Virus record (IMG/VR): IMGVR_UViG_3300008516_000131 | Location: 1 to 35,653 of that record | Strand: one strand, 5' to 3' | From: a virus | DNA: 35,653 nucleotides | In this document: one piece after another, positions 15,473 to 22,251 of the stretch | Position numbering within the stretch: position 1 is the first letter of the stretch | Layout: each line of letters begins with the position of its first letter | The notes under the pieces: model-generated | The model's input: only the letters and a program-made list of their open reading frames with translations | The model's database searches: none | Told to the model about the DNA's origin: nothing | Made by a program: the position numbers and the translations under genes

Positions 15473-15613
15473 TTGAAGGTTACTGTCCGAGCGCAAAGTC
15501 GCGAGTCTGTGTGGATTGACGAGAAAGTCGGCGAGTTTGAAGCTACGCCTGCGACATACCGCGCGAAAATTCAGCAGTTGAAAGAGTTGTTGAGGAGAGC
15601 AAAACTAGAATGA
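15473..15613 (+). CDS. 46-residue basic miniprotein
   Basis: TTG at 15473 follows AAGGAGG. The protein has a short beta start (KVTVRAQSRESVWI) then a basic helix (YRAKIQQLKELLRRAKLE). It overlaps the next ATG by four bases. Function is unknown. Confidence 0.5.
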   Translation: MKVTVRAQSRESVWIDEKVGEFEATPATYRAKIQQLKELLRRAKLE

Positions 15614-15876
15614 AATTCAGCAAAGATGAAATAAACAAAATCATCGCTCTCAAGGGCTTCGATGGTAAACAGATAAACATTTTCGACTTGCATGGAGTCT
15701 TATTTGTTGGCAACTGTGAAAACGGCACATGGGACTTAGATAAAACCTACACTAGACTTAGCGAACATTCTCTAGGAATCCCAGTCAAAGTCTTTGAAGA
15801 CTGCGAGACAGAAGATGACGTGGAAGAGCAATTCACAAAATCGCTTAGACGAGTAGTTCTTGAAAAGTTGGTGTAG
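15610..15876 (+). CDS. 88-residue hypothetical protein
   Basis: A mixed alpha/beta sequence with an acidic middle (CETEDDVEEQF). It is coupled to the previous gene by ATGA. I recognise no family. Confidence 0.6.
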   Translation: MKFSKDEINKIIALKGFDGKQINIFDLHGVLFVGNCENGTWDLDKTYTRLSEHSLGIPVKVFEDCETEDDVEEQFTKSLRRVVLEKLV

Positions 15877-15885
15877 GTGAAGGAA

Positions 15886-16233
15886 ATGAGCGGTAAGACT
15901 GTTAAAGTCGTCGGTTGGCAACCGCAGCAAGCCCCACCACCAAAAGAATGCGAAGCAATGATTCAAATAGTAGACGAAGCCGTCATGAGCCTATTCAACG
16001 AATCTAAACTGCCACTCAGAATGTTCGCTTGTGACTTAAACCAGATTTACAGGCGATGTCAACAAAAAATAAGACAACGAAGAGCCGACGAGACATGGGA
16101 TTTTCCTTATCGTGGCAAACGCACTTGGGACCGCAGAGTGAATGAAGCTGCAAGCGAAAAACACGGTGCAAAAATTGTAGCAGTCACAGCTGGAGCCTAC
16201 CGTCCTAATGTGAAGTTGTTTCAGGAGGCTTAG
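15886..16233 (+). CDS. 115-residue hypothetical protein
   Basis: A Pro/Gln segment near the N-terminus (WQPQQAPPPKECE), then a helical and basic part (NQIYRRCQQKIRQRRADE). ATG at 15886 is chosen because TAGGTGA lies upstream; GTG at 15877 is an alternative. Basic charge hints at nucleic-acid binding. No family is recognised. Confidence 0.6.
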   Translation: MSGKTVKVVGWQPQQAPPPKECEAMIQIVDEAVMSLFNESKLPLRMFACDLNQIYRRCQQKIRQRRADETWDFPYRGKRTWDRRVNEAASEKHGAKIVAVTAGAYRPNVKLFQEA

Positions 16234-16238
16234 ATGTT

Positions 16239-16322
16239 ATGAGGAAAATTAGGCATCATGTTGCACCGTCGTTTGAGTTGATGGAGTATGATAAGGGAAA
16301 ATGGAGGAAGGTAAGACAATGA
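16239..16322 (+). CDS. 27-residue basic miniprotein (tentative)
   Basis: ATG 16239 follows CAGGAGG, and its stop overlaps the next start (ATGA). The peptide is rich in Arg, Lys and His. Too short to assign; kept because the gene chain is otherwise unbroken. Confidence 0.4.
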   Translation: MRKIRHHVAPSFELMEYDKGKWRKVRQ

Positions 16323-16426
16323 CTGTGGATGACATAATAAAGGAACTGAAAAAGAATCCATATTTTGACGAGAACATGAAAGCGTTTCAGAGATTCTTTG
16401 AGAAAGTAGAGAAGGTGAAAAAATGA
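16319..16426 (+). CDS. 35-residue helical miniprotein
   Basis: Reads MTVDDIIKELKKNPYFDENM and a Lys-rich end. ATGA overlaps occur at both ends. Function is unknown. Confidence 0.45.
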   Translation: MTVDDIIKELKKNPYFDENMKAFQRFFEKVEKVKK

Positions 16427-16620
16427 TGTTTGTTTGGGAAATTGCGACACGAGAAACTGGAGACAATCCACTTAACATAGATTTTGACAAGCTAGTTGTC
16501 TTAGCTGAAAACTTTGACGAAGCTGTTGCTAAAACCAAAGAATATATGAAGGAAACATGGTCAAAAACACCGTTGGAAATTTCATCATGTAAAAAACTGT
16601 TTAAGGTGAATGTAGAGTGA
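16423..16620 (+). CDS. 65-residue hypothetical protein
   Basis: ATG 16423 follows AAGGTGAAAA. A beta start (MMFVWEIATRE) and a helix (FDEAVAKTKEYMKETW) suggest a compact alpha/beta fold. It overlaps the next gene by four bases. No family is recognised. Confidence 0.55.
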   Translation: MMFVWEIATRETGDNPLNIDFDKLVVLAENFDEAVAKTKEYMKETWSKTPLEISSCKKLFKVNVE

Positions 16621-16949
16621 CTACTATGCTTTTAGATGCTATGATAGACAATTTCGAAGAAGTTGAACCTATTCTAATGAAGATTGATTTTGAGCCGTCG
16701 CGTGAATATTGGGAAAAATGGGCGGTCAAAGAACATTTCAAACTTTTACAGAAGAATAAGAGTGTGTTCAACCGAGTGCGAACCATGAAAAGTCTTATAG
16801 CTGAAAAGATGGAAGCACAATCGCTTGTTTTTGCGATGGGTATTGCGAAAATTCTTTCGGAAATCAAAGAGGGCGATGTAAGGGAATATGTGAATTTGCA
16901 AATCTCGAAAGTTGACGGTGAAATTGTGGTTCAGAAGGTGAAAAAATGA
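16617..16949 (+). CDS. 110-residue helical hypothetical protein
   Basis: GTG at 16617 is preferred, since AAGGTGA is seven bases upstream; ATG at 16626 is too far. It is almost all helical, with an aromatic segment (REYWEKWAVKEHF). Overlaps both neighbours by four bases. Function is unknown. Confidence 0.6.
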   Translation: MTTMLLDAMIDNFEEVEPILMKIDFEPSREYWEKWAVKEHFKLLQKNKSVFNRVRTMKSLIAEKMEAQSLVFAMGIAKILSEIKEGDVREYVNLQISKVDGEIVVQKVKK

Positions 16950-17452
16950 AGATTTATGCCGACGATACAAACTTGCCCTATAAGTCGACAACGATGAAGC
17001 CTATTGATTCCAAAAGAGATATTGACGCGATTCTAGCCCGTTACGGCATTACAAAAGTAATGTGGGAATGGGATCTACCTGGCAATAATGTGGCCTTAGC
17101 TTTTGAGCTTAGTGAAGATTTCAAGGACATACATATTAGCCCGCTTATTCGCATGAAGCCTCCGATTGTTTGGCGAAAAAAAAGGCGTGGACAGCCAGAT
17201 GAGATTGACTGGCGACTTTCCCTACGTATTTTCCATTGGTACATTAAAAATCAGTTAGCTATGACTTATGCGATGCAGAGCCAAAAGATTCTAGCCTTCT
17301 TACCCTACGTGGCAGTTAATGAACTGGAAACGTTGAAAGACGTTGTTATTCCGCATCTTGAAGAAATCAAACAGTTAAAGAAACTACCCAGTCCCAGCGA
17401 AAACAAGCGAAAGCAACCGATTGAGGTTACTTACGAAGAGGTTGAAAAATAA
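16946..17452 (+). CDS. 168-residue hypothetical protein
   Basis: One of the larger early proteins. It has a DAILARYGITKVMWEWDLPG segment followed by alternating strands, a basic WRKKRRGQ loop near 78-83, and a helical C-terminal half. It is coupled to the previous gene by ATGA after AAGGTGAAA. I do not recognise it. A conserved archaeal-virus early protein is plausible. Confidence 0.65.
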   Translation: MKIYADDTNLPYKSTTMKPIDSKRDIDAILARYGITKVMWEWDLPGNNVALAFELSEDFKDIHISPLIRMKPPIVWRKKRRGQPDEIDWRLSLRIFHWYIKNQLAMTYAMQSQKILAFLPYVAVNELETLKDVVIPHLEEIKQLKKLPSPSENKRKQPIEVTYEEVEK

Positions 17453-17453
17453 A

Positions 17454-17840
17454 ATGAGTGTAAAACGTAGATTAGAACAAGACGGATTATACCTTGATGA
17501 TCCTGACCACTGGGAAATGTTCGACGGAACCATCTATATTCACCAATTTAAAACTTACAAATACGCACATCTGTATTTTCCGATAGATATTGTACGGCAC
17601 TTAAAATTACAACATAAGCAACGAGTTACAATAGCCATAAAACATCAAAATATTGAACAAACCAAACACAAACCCAGAATCAACGTCGCTAAAGGTAAAA
17701 GACGGTGGCCCAGAAACGCGAAAGACGCGGTATATTACTGCACTCAAGAATGCCCAGATTTTCATGACGGTTGCGCTGTAGACTGTAAAATCCGCAAACA
17801 CTTCAAGATTCCTCCACACGGAAATAAATATCCAGAGTAG
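17454..17840 (+). CDS. AbrB-like / Cys-rich protein, candidate
   Basis: A 128-residue protein. Residues about 37-62 (AHLYFPIDIVRHLKLQHKQR) fit the SpoVT/AbrB swapped-hairpin pattern: strand, P-x-x-(I/V)-x-x-x-L-x-L, basic. The C-terminal half has CTQECPDFHDGCAVDC, four Cys that could bind zinc. ATG at 17454 gives the best N-terminus. Probably a DNA-binding regulator; confidence in the family is moderate. Confidence 0.55.
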   Translation: MSVKRRLEQDGLYLDDPDHWEMFDGTIYIHQFKTYKYAHLYFPIDIVRHLKLQHKQRVTIAIKHQNIEQTKHKPRINVAKGKRRWPRNAKDAVYYCTQECPDFHDGCAVDCKIRKHFKIPPHGNKYPE

Positions 17841-17849
17841 ATGGTGAAA

Positions 17850-18143
17850 ATGGATAGTTTACAAAAGAAAATTGAAAATTTAATCCAAGTCGAAATAAAC
17901 AAGGCAAAACTTGACAAAGACGATATTCTCACTCTAGTAGAAGTTGGAGCAATCCAGCGAGACATTAACTTAGTCATTGACGTGGTTGCCCAGCAAATCC
18001 GAGACAAAGCGAAATTAGGAACTGAAATTGAAAATATGTTAGATACGGATTTAGAGGATGAATGGAAGCGGGTAGCTGAAATTCAATGGGTTAAACTTGA
18101 TGATGTTTTGGGGTTGCTTGTTGAAAAACAAGGAGAAAAATAA
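17850..18143 (+). CDS. 97-residue helical hypothetical protein
   Basis: ATG 17850 is preceded by GGTGAAA; ATG 17841, right after the previous stop, is also possible and would add three residues. The protein is helical and acidic, with long amphipathic stretches (LQKKIENLIQVEINKAKL). No family is recognised. Confidence 0.55.
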   Translation: MDSLQKKIENLIQVEINKAKLDKDDILTLVEVGAIQRDINLVIDVVAQQIRDKAKLGTEIENMLDTDLEDEWKRVAEIQWVKLDDVLGLLVEKQGEK

Positions 18144-18144
18144 A

Positions 18145-18270
18145 ATGGGAACTCTTCGTAAACTCGCGCATACACTCAAAACCATTGCAGTCTTCTACGT
18201 CTATGCTGTTCCTTTTTTGTTGACTGTGGCTTTCGGTTTAGTAGTGAAAGGAGACAAAAAAGATGAGTGA
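18145..18270 (+). CDS. 41-residue single-span membrane protein
   Basis: ATG 18145 follows AAGGAGAAAAATAAA. One hydrophobic helix spans about residues 13-34 (TIAVFYVYAVPFLLTVAFGL), with basic residues on both sides. It overlaps the next gene by eight bases. Function is unknown. Confidence 0.6.
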   Translation: MGTLRKLAHTLKTIAVFYVYAVPFLLTVAFGLVVKGDKKDE

Positions 18271-18598
18271 AAGTCTAGTTGAAAAAATAAAACTTGGACA
18301 AAAACTCAGAGATTTGATTATTAGAGAATTTTCCATGAAGCATAAACTCTCAAACCAAGAAGTGACAGAGCTATTAATTAACATTCCAGAGTTGTTCGAT
18401 GGTAAAGTAGTTGTGGAAAAACAGAAACTCAGAGAATTAGCAGACTTGCTGAAAACCCGACCCATCATGCAACGTCCAAATAGACGATATTTAGCATATT
18501 GGGAAAACGAGATGTATAAAGTAGAGCAATGGTTTGAGGTTTTCGATAAGAAGTTTGTTGAGTTGTCTGGTGTGGAATCCACAAAAAAGGAGATGTGA
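18263..18598 (+). CDS. LxEKIK-family modular protein 1
   Basis: A 111-residue protein. It opens MSESLVEKIKLGQK, has EKQKLRELADLLKTRP in the middle and ends with KKFVEL. The start, middle and end modules recur in the genes at 18609 and 19074, and the start alone at 18908. ATG 18263 follows AAAGGAGACAAAAAAG. The family looks like a virus-specific expansion made by tandem duplication. Function is unknown; protein-protein interaction through helices is likely. Confidence 0.65.
   Translation: MSESLVEKIKLGQKLRDLIIREFSMKHKLSNQEVTELLINIPELFDGKVVVEKQKLRELADLLKTRPIMQRPNRRYLAYWENEMYKVEQWFEVFDKKFVELSGVESTKKEM
18416..18462 (+). repeat. 47-base repeat in LxEKIK family, copy 1
   Basis: Differs from 19272-19318 at one position (C for T). 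Encodes EKQKLRELADLLKT. Such high DNA identity inside otherwise diverged genes suggests recent gene conversion or duplication. Confidence 0.9.
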
Positions 18599-18608
18599 AA
18601 ACCAAGCC

Positions 18609-18911
18609 ATGAGCTTAGTTGAAAAAATAAAACAAGTCTTCGGCGATTTTGATGTCGTCACCTTTCTAGACCAACATAATGTAAAATATGATGAATGGTT
18701 AAAATCGCAAATCTTCCAATTATTAGGAGCAGTTGAGGAAGATGTTTTGAAGATTGTTGAAGAGCAACAACAGAAACTCAAGGAACTAGCAGACCTACTG
18801 AAAAAGATAGAACCACGGGACCATCAACTCGAAGACCCATATTATTTCCAACTCATTCTAACTAAGGAAGAAAAGAAGAAGTTTGTTGAGGTGTTCGGTG
18901 AATCAAAATGA
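18609..18911 (+). CDS. LxEKIK-family modular protein 2
   Basis: 100 residues starting MSLVEKIKQVFGDFD. The central QQKLKELADLLKK and terminal KKKFVEVFGE match the neighbours at 18263 and 19074, though more diverged. The ribosome site is far (about 15 bases), so the start is less certain. Function is unknown. Confidence 0.6.
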   Translation: MSLVEKIKQVFGDFDVVTFLDQHNVKYDEWLKSQIFQLLGAVEEDVLKIVEEQQQKLKELADLLKKIEPRDHQLEDPYYFQLILTKEEKKKFVEVFGESK

Positions 18912-19072
18912 ACTTGACTGAAAAAATAAAACTAAAAGCCAAAAGACAATGTTTAGTGTGCGGCTGTAAAAGTACAGTTCTGATTGATCCCAACGGAATC
19001 TGTAGTCTCTGTAATTATGTTTTTACTGATTGGAGATTGAAGAAAAATTGGGGGAAGAAGGGGAAAAAATAA
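18908..19072 (+). CDS. LxEKIK leader fused to a zinc ribbon
   Basis: 54 residues: MNLTEKIKLKAK, the leader seen in the neighbouring family, followed by CLVCGC and CSLCNY, a zinc ribbon, and a very basic tail. It shows the leader module joined to a different body. ATGA overlap with the previous gene. Confidence 0.65.
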   Translation: MNLTEKIKLKAKRQCLVCGCKSTVLIDPNGICSLCNYVFTDWRLKKNWGKKGKK

Positions 19073-19073
19073 G

Positions 19074-19412
19074 ATGGGTTTAATTGAAAAAATAAAACAA
19101 AACGCAAAAACATTAAAAGATTGGGAAACTGAATGTAAACAATTAGTTCCATGGAACGCTCTAACAATACCTGATAAAAGTGAAAAATGGGTACCTTATG
19201 ATACCTTTCATTTAGTAGAAATGGTTCCAGTTGATGTTGTTTTGAAGATTCTCTCAAGCTACACCATCATAGAAAAACAGAAACTCAGAGAATTAGCAGA
19301 TTTGCTGAAAACCCGACCAAAATGTTGGGAGGAAGAGAAATTAATAGAGTGGTTTAGGGATTTCAGAAAGAAGTTTGTTGAGCTTGGTTTGGACACAAAA
19401 AAGGAGAAGTAA
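19074..19412 (+). CDS. LxEKIK-family modular protein 3
   Basis: 112 residues opening MGLIEKIKQNAK, with EKQKLRELADLLKTRP and RKKFVELGL towards the end. It is closest to protein 1 in the middle module (46 of 47 bases). GGGGAAAAAATAAG precedes ATG 19074. Function is unknown. Confidence 0.65.
   Translation: MGLIEKIKQNAKTLKDWETECKQLVPWNALTIPDKSEKWVPYDTFHLVEMVPVDVVLKILSSYTIIEKQKLRELADLLKTRPKCWEEEKLIEWFRDFRKKFVELGLDTKKEK
19272..19318 (+). repeat. 47-base repeat in LxEKIK family, copy 2
   Basis: Second copy of the sequence at 18416-18462, with one difference. Confidence 0.9.
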
Positions 19413-19415
19413 ACA

Positions 19416-19622
19416 ATGAATGTGTTGGAACTTAGCGAGAAAATTGAAGCGGAAGGCTACGAACTTAAGTCAATAAGACGATTTAAAAATTCGTTTCACA
19501 TCAACTATTGGAGTCCTAACGCTAAAATGCAGTTATTTATCAAAGTACCGTTAAACTCAGTTCAATGGCGCGATTTGAAACCGCACTTTCCGAAAGTTTT
19601 GGAGGTTTCAAACAAACAATGA
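19416..19622 (+). CDS. 68-residue hypothetical protein ending LEVSNKQ
   Basis: ATG 19416 follows AAAGGAGAAGTAAACA. The sequence reads as alternating strands (FKNSFHINYWSP, KMQLFIKV). Its last seven residues are the same as those of the next gene, because both genes end in a shared 26-base repeat. Function is unknown. Confidence 0.6.
   Translation: MNVLELSEKIEAEGYELKSIRRFKNSFHINYWSPNAKMQLFIKVPLNSVQWRDLKPHFPKVLEVSNKQ
19597..19622 (+). repeat. 26-base stop/RBS/start repeat, copy 1
   Basis: Begins TTTTGGAGGTTTCAAAC and ends at an ATGA stop-start overlap. It is identical to 19788-19813. It holds the ribosome site and start codon of the next gene together with the last codons of the previous one. 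Confidence 0.9.
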
Positions 19623-19813
19623 AGTATAGCTTAAATCCATTAAGGTATGTACCGATATTCGCTGACCTATACGGTTTCTTAGACTATCTACGATTTCGAA
19701 AGCAATTATTGATAGAAAAATTTGACTTGTATCTTGACCAAGATGGTGGCGTTCTCTTAATTGCAAAGGATAAATGGGCAGAAAAGCTTTTGGAGGTTTC
19801 AAACAAACAATGA
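19619..19813 (+). CDS. 64-residue hypothetical protein ending LEVSNKQ
   Basis: ATG 19619 lies in the 26-base repeat. The protein has aromatic, strand-like segments (YVPIFADLYGFLDYLRF) and shares its C-terminal LEVSNKQ with the gene before. Function is unknown. Confidence 0.6.
   Translation: MKYSLNPLRYVPIFADLYGFLDYLRFRKQLLIEKFDLYLDQDGGVLLIAKDKWAEKLLEVSNKQ
19788..19813 (+). repeat. 26-base stop/RBS/start repeat, copy 2
   Basis: Identical to 19597-19622; it couples the end of the 64-residue gene to the Cys-rich gene at 19810. Confidence 0.9.
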
Positions 19814-19956
19814 CGTGTGAATGTTGCAGTCATTACGATTCAATTAACAGTTTTTGTTGGTTACACTGGAGAGAAACTTACTCTACAGACACTTGTCCAG
19901 ATGATAGTAGTGAACAAGAAAACGAAGAGTTGTTGGAGGTTGAAAATCATGGCTAA
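19810..19956 (+). CDS. 48-residue Cys-rich miniprotein
   Basis: Starts MTCECCSHYD, with further Cys in FCWLHW and DTCPDD, then an acidic tail. Four or more Cys and a His suggest zinc binding. Its start lies in the second 26-base repeat. It overlaps the next gene by eight bases. Confidence 0.55.
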   Translation: MTCECCSHYDSINSFCWLHWRETYSTDTCPDDSSEQENEELLEVENHG

Positions 19957-20140
19957 ACAACAATTGTTTTTCAGAGGACTAGATGATACCGAGAGAATAA
20001 AACTTATGGATGCTACTGACAAGGTTATTGACCTTCTGAGAAAGACTTTGAAGCTTGAGAAATGGGAGTGTCTGTTAGTCGTTAAAACGTTGTATGATTG
20101 TTTTCCTCTTGGAGATTTATTCATAAAAAAGGAGAAGTAA
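19949..20140 (+). CDS. 63-residue helical protein
   Basis: ATG 19949 follows TTGGAGGTTGA. The protein reads MAKQQLFFRGLDDTERIKLM followed by helices and ends KKEK. No family is recognised. Confidence 0.6.
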   Translation: MAKQQLFFRGLDDTERIKLMDATDKVIDLLRKTLKLEKWECLLVVKTLYDCFPLGDLFIKKEK

Positions 20141-20143
20141 ATC

Positions 20144-20437
20144 ATGGTTAGTAAGGCTTACCGAAAATGTTTGTTGCTCATAGAAAAAATGGTTAAACAC
20201 CACTACCTCAGACAAATCAACCATGAAGACCTAGCAAAACTAATCAGCAAAGAAATCGGAGCTGACGAACGAACAGTTGAGAAGTATGCGCGTGTGTGCG
20301 TGCAATGGGGATTGTTAACGCCGCATCCAGAGAATAAAGATGTGTTTTACATTAATTTGTTGGAGGCTGACCGTGAAATGAAAGAGGTTTTTGATAGACC
20401 TATGAAACAATTAACATTACCTGAAGCCCGTTCCTAG
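20144..20437 (+). CDS. Winged-helix DNA-binding protein (candidate)
   Basis: 97 residues with the pattern of a winged helix: DLAKLISKEIGADERTVEKY as helix-turn-helix, then a wing (GLLTPHPENKDVFYINL). The C-terminus is a short tail. ATG 20144 follows AAAGGAGAAGTAAATC. Probably a regulator of viral or host genes. Confidence 0.65.
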   Translation: MVSKAYRKCLLLIEKMVKHHYLRQINHEDLAKLISKEIGADERTVEKYARVCVQWGLLTPHPENKDVFYINLLEADREMKEVFDRPMKQLTLPEARS

Positions 20438-20464
20438 TCACCAAAAAAAAGGAGTGATGTTTCG

Positions 20465-20578
20465 ATGAGGAAAAGTAGGTTAGAGTCTGAAAGAAAGAAT
20501 AGAATAGTAAATAATAAGACACTAGATAGAAGAGAGAGTTCAGCACACACACACACTAAGACTTTCATGGAGGTGTGA
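20465..20578 (+). CDS. 37-residue basic miniprotein
   Basis: ATG 20465 follows AAGGAGTGATG. It is Arg/Lys/Asn-rich, with an HTHT run. It overlaps the next gene's ribosome site. The family is unknown. Confidence 0.45.
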   Translation: MRKSRLESERKNRIVNNKTLDRRESSAHTHTKTFMEV

Positions 20579-20583
20579 TTAAT

Positions 20584-20775
20584 TTGGGTGGGAAAGGTTC
20601 AGGTCCTAGAGTCCAGTTTGATGATGAGTTTCATAAGGTTCAGAGAAAGAAGGTAGCGGATTCACGTGCAAAACAGAGAATGACACCTAAAACTGAAGTT
20701 GAACAGGTCATTATAAGCTTACAGAAAATTGTGAAAGAATTAAACGAAATTAGGAAGGTGGTTAAGAGTGAGTAG
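20584..20775 (+). CDS. 63-residue basic protein
   Basis: TTG at 20584 follows GGAGGTGATTAA and gives MGGKGSGPRVQFDDEF; GTG at 20575 would put the ribosome site inside the gene. A basic N-terminus is followed by a helix (VEQVIISLQKIVKELNEI). Possibly nucleic-acid binding; unknown. Confidence 0.55.
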   Translation: MGGKGSGPRVQFDDEFHKVQRKKVADSRAKQRMTPKTEVEQVIISLQKIVKELNEIRKVVKSE

Positions 20776-21097
20776 TGAAGATTTGTATGTTGAGGTTGCT
20801 CGTCAAAAAGCGGACATCGCTAAGTTGAAAAGTCGGGTGGATGCTTTAGAAAACATAGTCTACCAGCGAAGCCAAACACAAACCACCGTTGCAACAAGTC
20901 TATCCGTACAGGAAATTCTTAAAGATTTAGACGTAGCGTTAAGCGACCGACTGGAAGTTGTCAACGAAAACGAGGTTAAAGCTCGAGAATACTTCCATAA
21001 CAAAGACGATTGGAGCACCATAAACAAGTTGCTAAAGCAGAATGGTTTCAGCTGGGTTAGTGCGGGTAAACAGAGTTGTTGGAGACGACAAGCGTGA
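20768..21097 (+). CDS. 109-residue coiled-coil protein
   Basis: GTG 20768 follows GGAAGGTGG. The N-terminal half is a coiled coil (ARQKADIAKLKSRVDALENI). The C-terminal half has a compact segment (DWSTINKLLKQNGFSWVSAG). It overlaps the next gene by four bases. No family is recognised. Confidence 0.6.
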   Translation: MSSEDLYVEVARQKADIAKLKSRVDALENIVYQRSQTQTTVATSLSVQEILKDLDVALSDRLEVVNENEVKAREYFHNKDDWSTINKLLKQNGFSWVSAGKQSCWRRQA

Positions 21098-21267
21098 CAG
21101 AGGTGGAAGTGTTTCAGCCTCCACAAAACGGGTATCACTGTCGCAAATGCGGAACAAAACTGTGCCATGTGAACACGTCGGGGTTATGTCGCAGTTGCTA
21201 CATGAAAGTGGTGGGTGCGGGGAAGTTGCATGTTTGGAACAGAAAAAGGAGGGATGAAAAGAAGTGA
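21094..21267 (+). CDS. 57-residue zinc-ribbon protein
   Basis: It has CRKCGTKLCH and CRSCYM, a treble-clef or ribbon zinc site, and a basic tail (RKRRDEKK). GTG at 21094 follows GGAGACG. Likely nucleic-acid binding. Confidence 0.65.
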   Translation: MTEVEVFQPPQNGYHCRKCGTKLCHVNTSGLCRSCYMKVVGAGKLHVWNRKRRDEKK

Positions 21268-21410
21268 GAAAGTTTAATCCTAAAACACCTGAAGAACAAG
21301 TCGGCATTGGCGGTCAATGGACTAAATACTTCCAATATTTAACGAAGTATACTGTTGATTATTTTAAGGAGTTAAGCGAGGAAATCCAAAAACAAAAGGA
21401 GGGATGCTAA
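21264..21410 (+). CDS. 48-residue hypothetical protein
   Basis: GTG 21264 follows AAAAGGAGGGATG and overlaps the previous stop. Aromatic helix (QWTKYFQYLTKYTVDYFKEL). Function is unknown. Confidence 0.5.
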   Translation: MRKFNPKTPEEQVGIGGQWTKYFQYLTKYTVDYFKELSEEIQKQKEGC

Positions 21411-21413
21411 AAA

Positions 21414-21704
21414 ATGAAAGGACAATTTGAAAAACGAATAATATCTTCATTGCCTGAGAACTGGATAGATATTGATAAGGAAACTCCAATTCGGAATCTC
21501 ATTCTTAAACTGGTTGTTGAGGCTCAAAAAGAATTACCAGAAATTATAATCCGAAAAGATGGTTTGGTGATTCTTAAGGATACTGATTATGACCACGATA
21601 TAATTTTGGGACAGATGAACATGGAAGCCTACAAGAATATTGAAGAGGCGAGAAAATCTCTTAAAAAGTTTGAGAAATGGTTTGGAAGTGAGGAGGTGAA
21701 GTAG
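21414..21704 (+). CDS. MKGxFEK-family protein, early copy
   Basis: 96 residues. It starts MKGQFEKRI, has VVEAQKELP near residue 35 and ends with KKFEKWFG. The minus-strand gene at 32669-32926 shows the same three landmarks (MKGLFEKQI, VVEAQKEYP, LRNFG), so the two are probable paralogues in opposite transcription units. AAGGAGGGATG precedes ATG 21414. Function is unknown. Confidence 0.65.
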   Translation: MKGQFEKRIISSLPENWIDIDKETPIRNLILKLVVEAQKELPEIIIRKDGLVILKDTDYDHDIILGQMNMEAYKNIEEARKSLKKFEKWFGSEEVK

Positions 21705-21705
21705 A

Positions 21706-21972
21706 ATGAGAAAGAAGAAAGTGGTGAAAGAAGTTGGGGAAGTACGGGCACCAACAGGACCAGAACCCACTACACCAGATAGAAAGCTGAAAAGCAAAGT
21801 GGATAAAATCAACGAGAAAATATATGAACAGACTATCGCGATGGCAAGTACATTTCGACGTATGATGATTCTTCATAAACCGAATGAACGTTGGCGTTTC
21901 ACGTTTTCTGTGTCATTATCGGCTGAACCAGTTCCCGATATAGAACAAAAAATTATGAAAAAAAGGAGGTGA
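21706..21972 (+). CDS. 88-residue basic hypothetical protein
   Basis: A Lys-rich start (MRKKKVVKEV), a Pro-rich linker (PTGPEPTTP) and a helical middle. GAGGTGAAGTAGA precedes ATG 21706. Unknown; the Lys/Pro start resembles that of the gene at 31827-32093, but too weakly to claim kinship. Confidence 0.55.
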   Translation: MRKKKVVKEVGEVRAPTGPEPTTPDRKLKSKVDKINEKIYEQTIAMASTFRRMMILHKPNERWRFTFSVSLSAEPVPDIEQKIMKKRR

Positions 21973-21976
21973 AAAT

Positions 21977-22234
21977 ATGAAAATTCGAGTAAAAATTGCA
22001 TCTCGAGCCTATAAAACTACAGATGAAGGATATATTAATGTTCCCATTTGGCTAGAGGATGGTTCACTACGTCACTGGAAAACGAAAGCATTAACTCTTG
22101 AGGAGGCAATACGCCTCAATCATAGTTGGATTATTATAGATACAGAAACGAGTGAAATTACAGCAACGAATGATAGAAGCCCAATTCCAATGAAACAGTT
22201 AAACGATGAAGTTAAGAGATGGTGTAAAATTTGA
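21977..22234 (+). CDS. 85-residue hypothetical protein
   Basis: Beta-rich start (MKIRVKIASRAYKT, GYINVPIWLEDG), then helices. AAAGGAGGTGAAAAT before ATG 21977 is a very strong ribosome site. No family is recognised. Confidence 0.6.
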   Translation: MKIRVKIASRAYKTTDEGYINVPIWLEDGSLRHWKTKALTLEEAIRLNHSWIIIDTETSEITATNDRSPIPMKQLNDEVKRWCKI

Positions 22235-22251
22235 AAAAAGGAGGTGAGTGA

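Noticed and set aside
20561-20580. CRISPR array or other short regularly spaced repeats
   Set aside because: The ACACAC run at about 20542-20556 is a simple repeat inside a small gene, and I saw no repeat-spacer pattern anywhere in the window.
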